Source: Marinifilum breve (GTDB lineage Bacteria > Bacteroidota > Bacteroidia > Bacteroidales > Marinifilaceae). Taken from it: 64,000 bases of DNA. Shown here one piece after another: positions 1 through 10,133 of this stretch (position 1 is the stretch's first letter; each line of letters opens with the position of its first letter). A model generated the notes under the pieces. That model was given only the letters and a program-made list of their open reading frames with translations, had not been told where the DNA came from and did no database searches. The DNA lies in NCBI RefSeq assembly GCF_003202155.1, contig NZ_QFLI01000005.1, positions 124,001-188,000 on the forward strand, given 5' to 3'. A program made the position numbers and the translations under genes.

Positions 1-900
1 CTTTACAGGAATCCTTTTATCAGCATTACTACCAGTAAGCGACAATCTTGATTCTATTTGGGTATGATGAGACATGGAAGTATTTCCATTGCACAGCTTT
101 CTCTTCTTGGTATATTGCCTGATATGCTCCACAGGCATCAACCATGTGCCTAGAAAATCCGCATCAAAGCTTACAATCCTATCAGCATAATCGAATCGAT
201 AATCGGCAATACCCGCTTTTCCAAAACACATTTCATTAGCTTGAATTAATGCTGAACCAGATTGACTATCATATTGCACCCATTTTATATTTGGATATTG
301 AGCTATAAACTTCTGAATGACATTTATGGTACTTGGACTGTAAACACTTGAAGTAAGTAATATGACTTGTTCATTAGCATTTTTAAGACGATTTAATTCT
401 TTCTTAACTGTTTCATCCAATTCTTCCCATGCTAACTTCTGATTTCCTTTCTTAGGATGTTTGTATCGACTTGTATCGTACAAATCCAATACGGATGCTT
501 GTACTCTTGAGCTGGTTCCGCCATTGGTTACACCCGATAAATCGTTTCCCTCAATCTTAATGGGTCTTCCTTCTCGGGTTTTAATAAGAATGCTACAATA
601 ATCGCTTCCTTTCGCAAAGCTCGATGCATAATAATTGGCTTTACCTGGCGTTATTTCTTCTGGTTTGATCAAATAGGGAATGGCTTTTTGCACTGAGTTT
701 TCGCAGCTGGCTACCACTGTACTAATGGCAAGGCTAAAACCACACAGTTTCAAAAAATCACGTCGGTTGCTCTTGGAACCACTTTCATTCTTGTCGAATA
801 TATCTAAGATCTGTTCCAGATTTCCTTTAGGCATTGGTTGATCAGGAACAGAGTTCTCTCCATTTTTAAGTTCGGTAAGGCTTTTCCAATATTTCTTCAT
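1..900 (-). CDS. actB: ActB, alternative complex III molybdopterin/Fe-S subunit (N-terminal part)
   Basis: Only the first 300 codons lie in the window; the frame is open to the left edge. Translation begins MKKYWKSLTELKN, followed by a twin-arginine-type segment SNRRDFLKLCGFS and then a domain resembling the catalytically degenerate molybdopterin-oxidoreductase domain of ActB (YLIKPEEITPGKANYY, IKIEGNDLSGVTNGG). In the family, ActB is a large periplasmic fusion of a molybdopterin-free domain and an Fe-S domain in the quinol:cytochrome c oxidoreductase known as alternative complex III. It follows actA by 56 bp on the same strand, the usual Bacteroidota order. The Fe-S half cannot be seen here. 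The start at 900 is the only reasonable ATG and gives the full signal region. Confidence 0.85.
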   Translation of the reverse strand, partial: MKKYWKSLTELKNGENSVPDQPMPKGNLEQILDIFDKNESGSKSNRRDFLKLCGFSLAISTVVASCENSVQKAIPYLIKPEEITPGKANYYASSFAKGSDYCSILIKTREGRPIKIEGNDLSGVTNGGTSSRVQASVLDLYDTSRYKHPKKGNQKLAWEELDETVKKELNRLKNANEQVILLTSSVYSPSTINVIQKFIAQYPNIKWVQYDSQSGSALIQANEMCFGKAGIADYRFDYADRIVSFDADFLGTWLMPVEHIRQYTKKRKLCNGNTSMSHHTQIESRLSLTGSNADKRIPVK

Positions 901-956
901 AGGTAAACGATTATCAAGTGATACAAATTAGATGGTTGAGTTTTACTCGCAGTTCA

Positions 957-2108
957 TTAGTAATGACAACGAGCACACTCCCTTCCTCCAACATCCGTTA
1001 CTCTAACACTATCTATTGCACCCGAAGTAAGTTTCTCGTGTAGCTTTTTAAATGATTCAGAATAGTATCCGTTTTCGCGAAAATCAACTGCTGTTTTATC
1101 ATGACAATCCAAACACCAGCCCATCGAAAGATCTTCGACCTGTTTTACCACATGCATTTCTTCAACCAAACCATGACATTCCTGACAATCTCTCTTACCT
1201 ACATTGGCATGTTGTGCATGACTAAAGAAAACATGATCCGGCAACTGATGAATTCGAACCCATTCTACAGGTGTATTGTTTTCAATCGCTGCATGAATCT
1301 TATTGATTTCGAACTTTCCTGAATTGGTTCCCTCACGCACAATCACATGGCAGTTCAGACATAAATTCACATGAGGAATTCCTGCCGACTTGCTATCGTC
1401 TACGGTAGTGTGGCAATAACGACAGTCAATTTTATTGTCGGTTGCATGTATTTTGTGCGAGAACTTAATTGGCTGAATGGGAGCATAATTCTGCTTGCGA
1501 CCCAAAGCCATTGCTCCTTCGGCTAACATCTGAATCTGATATCCAAATGCAAATACAAAAATCAGGATAGGAATAATTTTATACTTGATTTTCTTCGTAA
1601 AGAAAAGATCCACCAAAGCCAATGTGATTAATGCTCCTAAAAAGAAAAATACAATAAGATTGTTAACCTTTGGTTTTGTTTCGTAGAGCACAGCGCTATT
1701 TAAATCCATCAAGTAAGATTTAATATAGCCTAACTCTTCATCTGAAAAAGAATAGTTTTGATGAGATTCCTCCATTTTTTTGCCCAATGGAGACATTAAA
1801 ACCGAACGGAATTCGGCAATGGATTTATTGGCAAATGTTCCGGCAATGTCTTTGGCAGAAGGATTCCAGTTTAATGTGTCGATATAATCGATATTGTGAC
1901 AGGAAACACAGGATTGCCACTCCACGGGAGTTCTGGTTAATCCTTTAAACAATCTTTCGCCTCTCTTTTCACCATTTAAAAAGTAATCAAAATGACCAGA
2001 ATGATCATCTTTTGCTGTAGAATCAGCCTCACTAGCAATAATTTGAAATGGGGCAAGCAGCAAAATAAATATGAACAAGGCACATGTTAATCTGTAGGGT
2101 TTACTCAT
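957..2108 (-). CDS. actA: ActA-like multihaem cytochrome c with extra N-terminal monohaem domain
   Basis: Six CxxCH haem-binding motifs are visible: CVSCH near residue 70, then CRYCH, CLNCH, CQECH, CLDCH and a terminal CARCH. A signal peptide comes first, then a monohaem cytochrome domain, two hydrophobic segments (about residues 148-195), and a pentahaem domain that fits ActA. ActA is the periplasmic haem wire of alternative complex III, accepting electrons from quinol oxidation and passing them to a cytochrome or oxidase. It is directly upstream of actB. The N-terminal monohaem domain plus membrane hairpin is additional to the five-haem core; in other species a monohaem subunit (ActE) is separate, so this may be a domain fusion (inference). 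Confidence 0.85.
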   Translation of the reverse strand: MSKPYRLTCALFIFILLLAPFQIIASEADSTAKDDHSGHFDYFLNGEKRGERLFKGLTRTPVEWQSCVSCHNIDYIDTLNWNPSAKDIAGTFANKSIAEFRSVLMSPLGKKMEESHQNYSFSDEELGYIKSYLMDLNSAVLYETKPKVNNLIVFFFLGALITLALVDLFFTKKIKYKIIPILIFVFAFGYQIQMLAEGAMALGRKQNYAPIQPIKFSHKIHATDNKIDCRYCHTTVDDSKSAGIPHVNLCLNCHVIVREGTNSGKFEINKIHAAIENNTPVEWVRIHQLPDHVFFSHAQHANVGKRDCQECHGLVEEMHVVKQVEDLSMGWCLDCHDKTAVDFRENGYYSESFKKLHEKLTSGAIDSVRVTDVGGRECARCHY

Positions 2109-2497
2109 AGGTCAGGCATTTATTACAGATAAGGTTATATAATAGCAATTCGCAATCGTGCAATGTCAAATTGACTGTTTCTTTACTCTTCTCCCCTACA
2201 ATTCATCAACATTTCAAGAAACAATCCAAGCGAATCTTTTTCCATAAATGACTCGCTCTCTACCAAATATAACAATTTAAACTATTAAATCACAGCCTTT
2301 TCACATAACAATCTGCAATAATTAGCACAGCTATAAAAGACTATACTGTCTTTTATTAGTATTTCCTATGAGTTCCTTCATTTCAAAAAAAAATGAAAAA
2401 ATCAGTTTCTAAATAATTTCGGTGCCTAAAAATGGCTACAAATAAAAAGATGCCTCATTAATATGAAGCATCTTAAAAATTAATTTCTTAAACTTTT
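2109..2497. other. intergenic region upstream of the act genes
   Basis: This AT-rich 389-bp stretch separates the divergently read 5' end of actA from the 3' end of the next minus-strand gene. Apart from the terminator hairpin at 2447-2474 I see no coding frame or clear repeat. The actA promoter must lie here (minus strand, roughly 2110-2250), but I found no convincing TTG/TAnnTTTG pair. Confidence 0.5.
2447..2474 (-). terminator. rho-independent terminator
   Basis: Inverted repeat AAGATGC / GCATCTT, with one mismatch and a further 4-bp inner stem closing on TAAT. On the minus strand it is followed by a T-rich tract. It lies 23 bp downstream of the AIM24-like gene and fits as its terminator. 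Confidence 0.8.
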
Positions 2498-3265
2498 TTA
2501 TTCTAGTAATGAATCTAAAATTCCACCACTGCTCTCTTTTGAAGCATTTGGTCCTCCTGGACTTAATTGACTAACCAATTTTCTAATTGGCATAGATTGT
2601 AACCAAACTTTTCCTCTACCACTAAGTGTTGCAAGAAACAATCCTTCTCCACCAAACAACATCGATTTTAATCCTCCTGATTGCTGAATATCAAAATTTA
2701 CTCCTTCCTGATAGCCAACAACACAGCCAGTATCCACGCGAAGTGTTTCACCGTTTAACTCATGTTCGATTAATGTTCCACCTGCATGAATGAAGGCTTT
2801 ACCATCTCCCTGTAGCTTTTGGAGGATGAATCCTTCTCCTCCAAAAAAACCGGATCCCAATTTTCGATTGAAGTGCATACTAATTTTGGTTCCCAAAGCA
2901 GCACATAAAAATGCATCGCGCTGCACAATTACCGAACCACCCAGTTCTTCCAAATCCAAAGGAACAATGGTACCTGGGTATGGAGCTGCAAAAGCCACAT
3001 GACTTTTTCCAACTCCTCGGTGGGTAAAGTGGGTAATAAAAATAGATTCCCCCGTTATTTTTCGGGATGCAGCACTTAGTAACTTCCCAAACAATCCTTT
3101 GTCAGGCTCAGAACCATCACCCATTTTTGTTTCAAAGTCAATGCCCTCTTTCATGTAAAGCATAGCCCCAGCTTCGGCAATTACCGTTTCATTCGGATCC
3201 AATTCAATTTCTACCAATTGGATGTCGTGCCCTTTAATTGTATAATCAATTTCGTGTGATCTCAT
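2498..3265 (-). CDS. TIGR00266/AIM24 family protein
   Basis: A 255-aa protein of the TIGR00266/AIM24 (formerly DUF124) family: a glycine-rich beta-barrel-like protein with repeated hydrophobic strands and family-like stretches such as [33 protein letters not shown] and [20 protein letters not shown]. No signal peptide or membrane segment is seen, so it is probably cytosolic. The biochemical function of bacterial members is not established; fungal AIM24 is mitochondrial and structural. It stands alone, with its own terminator downstream and an intergenic gap upstream. Length is typical. Confidence 0.85.
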   Translation of the reverse strand: MRSHEIDYTIKGHDIQLVEIELDPNETVIAEAGAMLYMKEGIDFETKMGDGSEPDKGLFGKLLSAASRKITGESIFITHFTHRGVGKSHVAFAAPYPGTIVPLDLEELGGSVIVQRDAFLCAALGTKISMHFNRKLGSGFFGGEGFILQKLQGDGKAFIHAGGTLIEHELNGETLRVDTGCVVGYQEGVNFDIQQSGGLKSMLFGGEGLFLATLSGRGKVWLQSMPIRKLVSQLSPGGPNASKESSGGILDSLLE

Positions 3266-3358
3266 ATTTTTTTCTTTTAAAGTTAACAGATTATCACAAA
3301 CATCTCTTTATAGACATCTAATTTTATTGTGTTCAATCAAAAGAGAATCAATACTTAT

Positions 3359-3390
3359 TTGGCAGTAAAGCAAGATAATCTGTAACTTTA
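3359..3390 (+). promoter_or_regulatory. Bacteroidota-type promoter for the epimerase gene
   Basis: TTG at 3359-3361, a 21-bp spacer and TAACTTTA at 3383-3390 match the primary Bacteroidota promoter pattern TTG-N19..21-TAnnTTTG with one deviation at the last base. It lies 34 bp before the ATG at 3425. Confidence 0.5.
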
Positions 3391-3424
3391 ATAGACCTAT
3401 TAAAAATCGAATAAGAGAACTGTC

Positions 3425-4342
3425 ATGAAAATATTAATTACAGGAGGTGCCGGATATATTGGTACAGAACTTTGCCGGAGATTGAATCAAAATCCAGAAG
3501 TTAAAGAAATAACGGTATTGGATAATTTAAGTCAGAATAATTACAACCTATTTCTTCATTCTCAAATTAAGCCTGGGAAGGTAAAGTTTGTTAAAGGTGA
3601 ACTTTTGGATTCCAGAACACTCGACGGTTTGATAAAAGATGTGGATGTTGTGTATCATTTGGCAGCTGAAAATACTGATGATGAGAAGCTGCACCAAATG
3701 CACGAACAGGTTAACAATTGGGGAACTGCCGAATTGATATATGCGGTTGAAGACAGCAATGTAAAACAATTTATTTATCTCAGTTCAACCGAGGTATACG
3801 GTTATTCCAGTCAAGAATATGATGTTTATTCCATGTTGGAGCCAACCTCATCGCTTGGTAATTCGAAGTTACGAGGTGAACAACATGTTGAGCGCATTAT
3901 GCCTAAAATCAACACTCAAATTATTCGATTGGGTAATGTCTTTGGCTATGGGGTAAGTATGAAGATGAAAGGCATTCTGAACAACCTTCTATTCGATTCG
4001 CATTTCGTTGGTAAAATATCCATTCATGGCAGTGGAAATCAAAAACTACCATTTATCTCTCTTGACAAAACAACCAATATTCTGGCAAATTTATTGGGTG
4101 GAAAATTAGATTCTGGAGTTTATAACCTGGTAGATTACAACAAATCGATTATGGAATTGGTAGAAAGCATGCAGCAACAACGTTCTGACATTGAAATTAT
4201 TTTCACCAATCAACACCTTGAATTGCCACAACAAACTGTTAAAGTAGATGATAGAATCATGAAATTATACCAGGGAGAAGATTTGAGCTTCGAAGAAGAA
4301 ATCGATCTTCTGAAGAATCATTTTGAGACATCCAGTATTTAA
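3425..4342 (+). CDS. NAD-dependent epimerase/dehydratase (extended SDR) with altered active site
   Basis: A 305-aa extended short-chain dehydrogenase. The N-terminal Rossmann motif GGAGYIG (about residues 7-13) and the strand VVYHLAAENT are clear, and the catalytic-serine region reads YLSSTEVYG. At the YxxxK site the sequence reads SSLGNSKLRGEQ: the lysine is present but the tyrosine position is leucine. Classical members of this family (nucleotide-sugar epimerases/dehydratases) use that tyrosine as the proton donor, so catalysis may be changed or lost. It is a single gene with its own promoter and a strong terminator, so no pathway can be inferred from neighbours. Substrate unknown. Confidence 0.8.
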   Translation: MKILITGGAGYIGTELCRRLNQNPEVKEITVLDNLSQNNYNLFLHSQIKPGKVKFVKGELLDSRTLDGLIKDVDVVYHLAAENTDDEKLHQMHEQVNNWGTAELIYAVEDSNVKQFIYLSSTEVYGYSSQEYDVYSMLEPTSSLGNSKLRGEQHVERIMPKINTQIIRLGNVFGYGVSMKMKGILNNLLFDSHFVGKISIHGSGNQKLPFISLDKTTNILANLLGGKLDSGVYNLVDYNKSIMELVESMQQQRSDIEIIFTNQHLELPQQTVKVDDRIMKLYQGEDLSFEEEIDLLKNHFETSSI

Positions 4343-4381
4343 ATGGTTTCACACAAAGTGCGCAAAAGGAATATAAAACAA

Positions 4382-4416
4382 AAGAACGCAAAGAATGATT
4401 CACTCTTTGCGTTCTT
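4382..4416 (+). terminator. strong rho-independent terminator
   Basis: A perfect 13-bp stem AAGAACGCAAAGA / TCTTTGCGTTCTT with a 9-nt loop, followed by a T run on the plus strand. It terminates the epimerase gene, 39 bp after its stop codon. Confidence 0.9.
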
Positions 4417-4483
4417 TTTATTTCTTTGGTGTAACAGATATTTATTATCTATTCAAAAGCAGATAAAACAAACTCTTGCTTTC

Positions 4484-4939
4484 TTACTTAACCCTTAAAT
4501 ATTGTATGGTTGACTGTTCAGGATCTTTAGAGTCAGAGCCTAATCCAATTGTGTCGTTATTTAAAAACTCAACTTTAAATTCCTTTTTCGTTCCTAAACC
4601 ATAAGTAGCAAATAATGCACTTCCTATTTTCTTCTCTGTCAATCTAAATTGAGAATTGGAAGACCTTTTAATGTTAGTAATCCAAGTCTCGTTTGGTTCC
4701 ACAAAAAATTTCACATACTTATTATCGTTTATCTCAACAACTTTACCAACTAAACTTCCTGAATCAGTTTTCTTTATCTCGATCTTTATACCTTCTAGCA
4801 TAGACCTTCCTTTTAATTCCCAAGTTCCAACGAATTTATCCATCGAAACCTTTTTCATGCTTTCAGTGTCACAAGAAGACATGAATAAAAGTACGTGAGC
4901 TATAAAAAACAGATTAGTAATTAGTATTCTAATTTTCAT
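4484..4939 (-). CDS. small hypothetical lipoprotein
   Basis: A 151-aa protein starting with a lipoprotein signal peptide (MKIRILITNLFFIAHVLLF, lipobox MSSC near residue 23). The mature part opens with a FVGTWELKGRS stretch typical of lipocalin-like 'amount of something vs. threshold' beta-barrel lipoproteins and continues with alternating polar/hydrophobic strands. No catalytic motif was recognised. It begins 10 bp after the AI-2E transporter stop on the same strand and is probably co-transcribed with it. Function unknown. Confidence 0.7.
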   Translation of the reverse strand: MKIRILITNLFFIAHVLLFMSSCDTESMKKVSMDKFVGTWELKGRSMLEGIKIEIKKTDSGSLVGKVVEINDNKYVKFFVEPNETWITNIKRSSNSQFRLTEKKIGSALFATYGLGTKKEFKVEFLNNDTIGLGSDSKDPEQSTIQYLRVK

Positions 4940-4949
4940 ATTTCAATAG

Positions 4950-6050
4950 TTAAATATTCTGTGTTAATTTCTTGACAAAACGATATTGGTTAAAAAACTC
5001 TTTTGCAATCACACGCAAAATGGTGTAAAATGGAATTGCCAGCATCATTCCAATAATCCCCGCCATACTTCCTGCCATAATAATTACAATGAAAATTTCC
5101 AGTGGATGTGCATTTACACTATTGGAATAAATTAATGGTTGGAACAAAATATTATCAATAACCTGTACACAAGCAAAAACCAAAGCCATATAACCAAGTA
5201 GAGGCAAAATTTCTGTATAAAAGTCAGCATGTATGTTGGTTGCAATTCCAATAATCATTCCAAATGTGGCTCCAATTATCGGCCCAATGTATGGAATCAC
5301 ATTCATCATTCCTGCAAAAAGACCAATTACCACTGCCGTTCCAAAAGGCAAACCAACGATACTCAAGCCAATGGTAACCAAAAATCCCACCAGTATTACC
5401 TCAAAAAACAAGCCTACAAAATAACGCATCAGTAGGTTTTTAATTGAATCCAATACGTGGCGAACACCTTCTTCGTGTTTTGCTGGCACCATTAAAACTA
5501 CACCACCAGTAAATAAACTGCTATCCTTTAAAAAGAAAAATGTGATGAATGAAATAGAAAAAAGAGCAATAAATATATTTCCCAATGTACCTGCCAATGA
5601 ACCAAATATTGATGATACATCAGAAATCTTCACGAAAGAGGTAAAATTATCGATTACCACAGCTTTCAGGTTAAAATCATCTCCTTCTGCAGAATATTTT
5701 GCAATTAATGTTTCCAGATTTTTAATAGGCTCTTCCAGACTGTGAGCCGCTGCATTTACATCAATAGTAGATAATTCTTGGGCTTGCGCGGCTACCATTG
5801 GTATAAAGGTTCGGAAAAACATTACCATCACAAACCAAAGTAATATTAAGGTAACTCCTGCCGATAAAGCAGGTGGACAAGTCCATTTCTTGATTTTTAC
5901 CTTGTTCAAAAAATCAACAACCGGTCGACCTATAAAAGATAATACTACCGAGATTAAAATGTAAGCAACAATGTTGCTAAAATACCAAACCATTAATCCT
6001 AAAATAATTAGACCAATGGCTACCAAAATATATTTCCCTTTTCCGTTCAT
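4950..6050 (-). CDS. AI-2E family transporter
   Basis: A 366-aa integral membrane protein with an N-terminal hydrophobic pair, a long periplasmic/soluble middle segment (about residues 85-150) and a C-terminal block of membrane helices. The family-typical stretch GMMNVIPYIGPIIGA lies near residue 250. The AI-2E family (TqsA/YdiK/YtvI type) exports small molecules, and some members act as Na+/H+ antiporters; the substrate cannot be told from sequence. It heads a two-gene minus-strand unit with the lipoprotein gene. Length is usual for the family. Confidence 0.85.
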   Translation of the reverse strand: MNGKGKYILVAIGLIILGLMVWYFSNIVAYILISVVLSFIGRPVVDFLNKVKIKKWTCPPALSAGVTLILLWFVMVMFFRTFIPMVAAQAQELSTIDVNAAAHSLEEPIKNLETLIAKYSAEGDDFNLKAVVIDNFTSFVKISDVSSIFGSLAGTLGNIFIALFSISFITFFFLKDSSLFTGGVVLMVPAKHEEGVRHVLDSIKNLLMRYFVGLFFEVILVGFLVTIGLSIVGLPFGTAVVIGLFAGMMNVIPYIGPIIGATFGMIIGIATNIHADFYTEILPLLGYMALVFACVQVIDNILFQPLIYSNSVNAHPLEIFIVIIMAGSMAGIIGMMLAIPFYTILRVIAKEFFNQYRFVKKLTQNI

Positions 6051-6141
6051 TCTTGAAAAGCAATTTAATGTGTTATATCAGTGTAGGATAACTGTGGTTA
6101 AATGTAAGAATTTTTACGACATCTATGTCTACAATAAAAAA

Positions 6142-6164
6142 AAGGCTCTCAAATTGAGAGCCTT
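6142..6164 (-). terminator. terminator of lon
   Basis: Stem AAGGCTCTC / GAGAGCCTT around a 5-nt loop, preceded on the plus strand by an A run (6136-6143) that gives a U tract on the minus strand. It sits 20 bp past the lon stop codon. Confidence 0.9.
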
Positions 6165-6183
6165 CTTTTAATTTCTAAGCTGA

Positions 6184-8637
6184 TTATATATTCAGTGGGT
6201 TCTTCACTTTTTGCTTCATTAAAGCAATGTCAAGAACTTCCATAATCTCATCTACAAAATGGAATTTTAATCCTTTTAAGTAAACATCCTTAATTTCTTC
6301 AATATCCTTCTTATTCTGATTACAAAGAATAATCTCCTTAATTCCAGCACGCTTGGCTGCAAGGATTTTTTCCTTAATTCCCCCTACAGGAAGCACTTTC
6401 CCTCTTAAAGTAATCTCACCAGTCATGGCAATGTTTTTCTTCACCTTACGCTGTGTAAATGCTGAAGCCATTGCTGTTACCATGGTTACACCTGCCGATG
6501 GTCCATCTTTTGGAATTGCTCCTTCAGGAACGTGAACATGAAGGTTCCACTCATCGAATGCTTCTTTCTTAATATCCAAAGAATCACAATGTGCACGCAA
6601 ATATTCCTGAGCCAATAAGGCAGATTCTTTCATCACATCACCAAGATTACCAGTTAAAGTTAATTTCCCTTTTCCTGCAGAAAGACTTGATTCAATGAAT
6701 AGGATCTCACCACCTACCGAAGTCCAGGCCAACCCAGTTACAACACCAGCATAATCATTACCCTGATACTTTTCGCGGCTAAACATTTCGGCTCCTAAAT
6801 ACTCTTTTAAATCTTCAGACTTAAGATTAACATCGTATTCTTCATCCATGGCAACCTTACGAGCTACTCTACGCATAATTTTAGCAATGCGCTGATCCAA
6901 TGCACGAACACCAGACTCGCGAGTATATTTATCTACTACCACTGCAATTACCTCTTTCGATATTTTTATATGATCTGAAGTAATTCCGTGGTTCTCCATT
7001 TGCTTAGGGATCAGGTGACGACGAGCAATTTCTACTTTCTCTTCCTGAATGTATCCGCTAACATCAATCATTTCCATACGGTCGCGAAGCGGTGCCGAAA
7101 TAGATCCAACATTATTAGCAGTTGCCACAAACATCACTTTCGATAAATCGTAATCTACCTCAAGGAAATTATCATGGAAAGCATTGTTTTGCTCTGGATC
7201 CAACACCTCAAGCAATGCTGAAGATGGATCTCCTCTAAAATCGCTACCTACTTTATCAATTTCATCCAAAATGAATACAGGATTCGATGATCCAGCCTTT
7301 TTCATGCCTTGAATGATACGACCTGGCATTGCTCCAATATATGTTTTTCTGTGTCCACGGATCTCTGATTCATCATGCAATCCGCCCAAAGACATTCTGA
7401 CATACTTTCTGTTCAAAGACTCTGCGATCGACTTTCCCAATGAAGTTTTACCAACCCCCGGAGGTCCGTAAAGACATAAAATTGGAGATTTCAAATCACC
7501 TTTCAACTTAAGTACCGCCAAGTGTTCAATGATACGATCTTTCACTTTCTCCAAGCCAAAATGATCATTATCCAAAACTTTTTGAGCGTGCTTCAAATCG
7601 AAGTTATCCTCGGTATATTCATTCCAAGGTAAATCCAGTAATTCCTGCAAATAGTTCAACTGAACTGAATATTCAGCAGCAGCTGGATTCAATCTCTGCA
7701 ATTTCTTTAACTCTTTTTGAAAAGTTTCTTCAACCTCTTCAGCCCACTTCTTGTCTTTGGCTTTTTCTTCCAGCTCCATTACATCCTGGTCGTTCGGACT
7801 TCCGCCCAATTCGTCCTGAATGGTTTTCATTTGCTGGTGCAACAAATATTCTCTTTGCTGCTGATCCATATCAGTCTTCACCTTCGACTGAATATCATCT
7901 TTCAACTCCAGAACCTGAACTTCACGAACCAAATATTCAAGAAGTTTCATTGCTCTGTCGCGAATATTATCAAACTCAAGCAACCTTTGCTTCTGATTAT
8001 GCTTTATTTCTGAGTTACTTGAAATAAAGTTGATCAAGAATGATGAACCTTCGATGTTCTTAATTGCAAATGATGCTTCGTTAGGAATTTGAGGTGATAA
8101 CTTGATTACCTTAATGGCAATATCTTTAACCGAAGAAACCAAGGCTTTGTACTCGTTATCTTCAACCTCCGGACGCTGATCCTTGATGGTTTTGATACGA
8201 CCTACATGAAATGGTTCTTCGCTAATAATCTCTTCAAGCTCAAAACGCTTTTTACCCTGAAGAATCACCGTAGTTGTTCCATCAGGCATTTCAAGAATTT
8301 TGATAATTTGAGCCACTGTACCAATTTTATTGATATCCTCGAAGTGTGGTTCTTCTACACTCAAATCAATTTGAGAAGCTGCTCCCAACATTCCTTTGTT
8401 GTTGTAGACCTCGCGAACCAACTTCAACGATTTTTCTCTACCAACAGAAATTGGAATTACAACTCCTGGAAATAAAACTGTATTTCGAAGAGGGAGTATT
8501 GGCAAAGTGTCAGGTACCTGCAACTCATCCAATGCACTTTCATCCTCATCGGTTATAATTGGAATAAAATCCGAATCTTCATCCATCATATTCGACAAAA
8601 CTATATCACTAATATTGAATTCTATCTTACTACTCAT
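6184..8637 (-). CDS. lon: ATP-dependent Lon protease
   Basis: A cytosolic AAA+ serine protease that degrades misfolded and regulatory proteins. With the ATG at 8637 ([13 protein letters not shown]) the protein is 817 aa, the normal Bacteroidota length; an upstream in-frame ATG at 8778 would add 47 residues with no Lon similarity, so I reject it. Visible parts: N-terminal substrate-binding domain ([15 protein letters not shown]), coiled middle, Walker [14 protein letters not shown], Walker [11 protein letters not shown], and the C-terminal protease domain with the catalytic serine in [11 protein letters not shown] and lysine in [14 protein letters not shown]. Monocistronic, with its own terminator. 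Confidence 0.97.
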   Translation of the reverse strand: MSSKIEFNISDIVLSNMMDEDSDFIPIITDEDESALDELQVPDTLPILPLRNTVLFPGVVIPISVGREKSLKLVREVYNNKGMLGAASQIDLSVEEPHFEDINKIGTVAQIIKILEMPDGTTTVILQGKKRFELEEIISEEPFHVGRIKTIKDQRPEVEDNEYKALVSSVKDIAIKVIKLSPQIPNEASFAIKNIEGSSFLINFISSNSEIKHNQKQRLLEFDNIRDRAMKLLEYLVREVQVLELKDDIQSKVKTDMDQQQREYLLHQQMKTIQDELGGSPNDQDVMELEEKAKDKKWAEEVEETFQKELKKLQRLNPAAAEYSVQLNYLQELLDLPWNEYTEDNFDLKHAQKVLDNDHFGLEKVKDRIIEHLAVLKLKGDLKSPILCLYGPPGVGKTSLGKSIAESLNRKYVRMSLGGLHDESEIRGHRKTYIGAMPGRIIQGMKKAGSSNPVFILDEIDKVGSDFRGDPSSALLEVLDPEQNNAFHDNFLEVDYDLSKVMFVATANNVGSISAPLRDRMEMIDVSGYIQEEKVEIARRHLIPKQMENHGITSDHIKISKEVIAVVVDKYTRESGVRALDQRIAKIMRRVARKVAMDEEYDVNLKSEDLKEYLGAEMFSREKYQGNDYAGVVTGLAWTSVGGEILFIESSLSAGKGKLTLTGNLGDVMKESALLAQEYLRAHCDSLDIKKEAFDEWNLHVHVPEGAIPKDGPSAGVTMVTAMASAFTQRKVKKNIAMTGEITLRGKVLPVGGIKEKILAAKRAGIKEIILCNQNKKDIEEIKDVYLKGLKFHFVDEIMEVLDIALMKQKVKNPLNI

Positions 8638-8770
8638 TATCTCGTCTGCCTTTCTTACATTATATCTGTAAAGGAAGTAAGTTTTTATTAAACTGATGTG
8701 ACAAAATGTCGCTTCCTCTATAAAAAAAATTGCTGCTATGTACTTGGCAATCCCTGTGCCAAACAAAAAA

Positions 8771-8794
8771 GTCCTCACATTTTTTTGTAAGGAC
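8771..8794 (-). terminator. terminator of the GlmU-like gene
   Basis: Stem GTCCTCAC / GTAAGGAC with one internal mismatch and a T-rich loop. Minus-strand transcription runs into a T tract (A run at 8761-8770). It lies 15 bp past the stop codon of the GlmU-like gene. Confidence 0.75.
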
Positions 8795-8808
8795 CCTTCA
8801 TTTGTATT

Positions 8809-9999
8809 TTAAAATGATTTTCTGTACTCTTTCGTCATTTCGAAAATATGAGACAGAATTCTCTTTTCTATATCATCAAATTCTTTTCCCCTGCGTTTCA
8901 TTACCAAGTCAGCAACTTCAAAAGTCGCTCTTAAACGATACTCTTTAAATCCATGATGTCCTCCCATAGAGAATGAAGGAATAAAGTTGCGAGGGAAACC
9001 CGCTCCAAATACATTAGAACTTACTCCAATCACAGTACCGGTATTTAGCATGGTATTAATGCCCAGCTTGGAATGATCGCCCATTATGGTACCACAAAAC
9101 TGCAAACCGGTTCTGGCAAAATTTTGGGTTACGTAGTTCCAAAGCTTTACCTGTGAATAGTTATTCTTCAGGTTAGAATTATTGGTATCTGCACCAATAT
9201 TACACCATTCGCCAAGAACTGCATTACCAAGGAAACCATCATGCGCTTTGCTCGAATAACCAAACAATACCACATTGTTCAATTCTCCTCCACACTTACA
9301 ATAAGGTCCAAGCGTTGTTGCTCCATATACCTTTGCTCCCAATTTAAGCTCTGCGTGTTCGCACATTGCTAAAGGTCCTCTAACCAAAACACCTTCCATG
9401 ATTACAGCATCTTTGCCAATATAAATTGGTCCTTCCTGGGCATTTAAAGTGGCAAATTCAACACTTGCTCCTTCTTCTATAAAGATATTCTCCTTTCCCA
9501 ATACATTTACCGTATCCGAAATTGCTTGCGACTCTCTTCCTTCTGTAAGCAAAGCAAAATCTTGGCGAAGGATTTTATCGTTTAATGAGAAAATATCGTA
9601 GGTTTTGTGAATTCGATCAAATTCTCCTGTGAATTCGATCTTATTTACACCTTCCAATTTCTCATTTTGCACCTGTGCAATCTCATCAGCATTTAGGCAA
9701 GCCGCAATCACAAGATCATTTGCGATTAAGAAATCTCCTTCCTTTAAATTCTGGATGGCATTAAGCAATTCCTTATTTGCTATAACAGATCCATTGATTA
9801 AAATGTTCGTATCATCCTTTTTTAAAGGATACTTCTCACTCAAATATTCTTGAGTCAAAAAGCTAAATTCAGTATTTAATAAGCGTTCCCATTTCTCGCG
9901 TATGGTTGTAATCCCAATACGAATCTCCGAAACAGGACGAGTAAATGTAAGAGGAAGCAATTCGTTCCATGCTCCATCATCAAAAAGAATATAATTCAT
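8809..9999 (-). CDS. GlmU-like sugar nucleotidyltransferase/acetyltransferase (alternative bacterial GlmU family)
   Basis: A 396-aa protein of the alternative GlmU family (TIGR03991) found in Bacteroidota. The N-terminal part begins ILFDDGAWNELLPLTFTRPV, a variant nucleotidyltransferase start lacking the usual GxGxR signature. The C-terminal half (about 190-360) is a left-handed beta-helix with hexapeptide-type repeats, as in acetyltransferases. The family is thought to make UDP-N-acetylglucosamine for peptidoglycan and lipopolysaccharide, by analogy with GlmU; direct proof is limited. It sits alone between lon and the L31 gene. Confidence 0.8.
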   Translation of the reverse strand: MNYILFDDGAWNELLPLTFTRPVSEIRIGITTIREKWERLLNTEFSFLTQEYLSEKYPLKKDDTNILINGSVIANKELLNAIQNLKEGDFLIANDLVIAACLNADEIAQVQNEKLEGVNKIEFTGEFDRIHKTYDIFSLNDKILRQDFALLTEGRESQAISDTVNVLGKENIFIEEGASVEFATLNAQEGPIYIGKDAVIMEGVLVRGPLAMCEHAELKLGAKVYGATTLGPYCKCGGELNNVVLFGYSSKAHDGFLGNAVLGEWCNIGADTNNSNLKNNYSQVKLWNYVTQNFARTGLQFCGTIMGDHSKLGINTMLNTGTVIGVSSNVFGAGFPRNFIPSFSMGGHHGFKEYRLRATFEVADLVMKRRGKEFDDIEKRILSHIFEMTKEYRKSF

Positions 10000-10133
10000 T
10001 GCAGTAGTAATAGTAAATCCCGAAAGGATTCGTGTGTATCAAATTTTATGTATTGTCAAAAATACAAAAAAAGAGTTGAATAACTTGCTTTGATTGTACA
10101 TCGCAATTCTTCACTCCAAAATTTGCACAAAAA

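Noticed and set aside
8638-8778. N-terminal extension of Lon starting at ATG 8778
   Set aside because: The 47 residues before MSSKIEF have no Lon similarity and include an unlikely hydrophobic stretch; the internal ATG gives the usual length.
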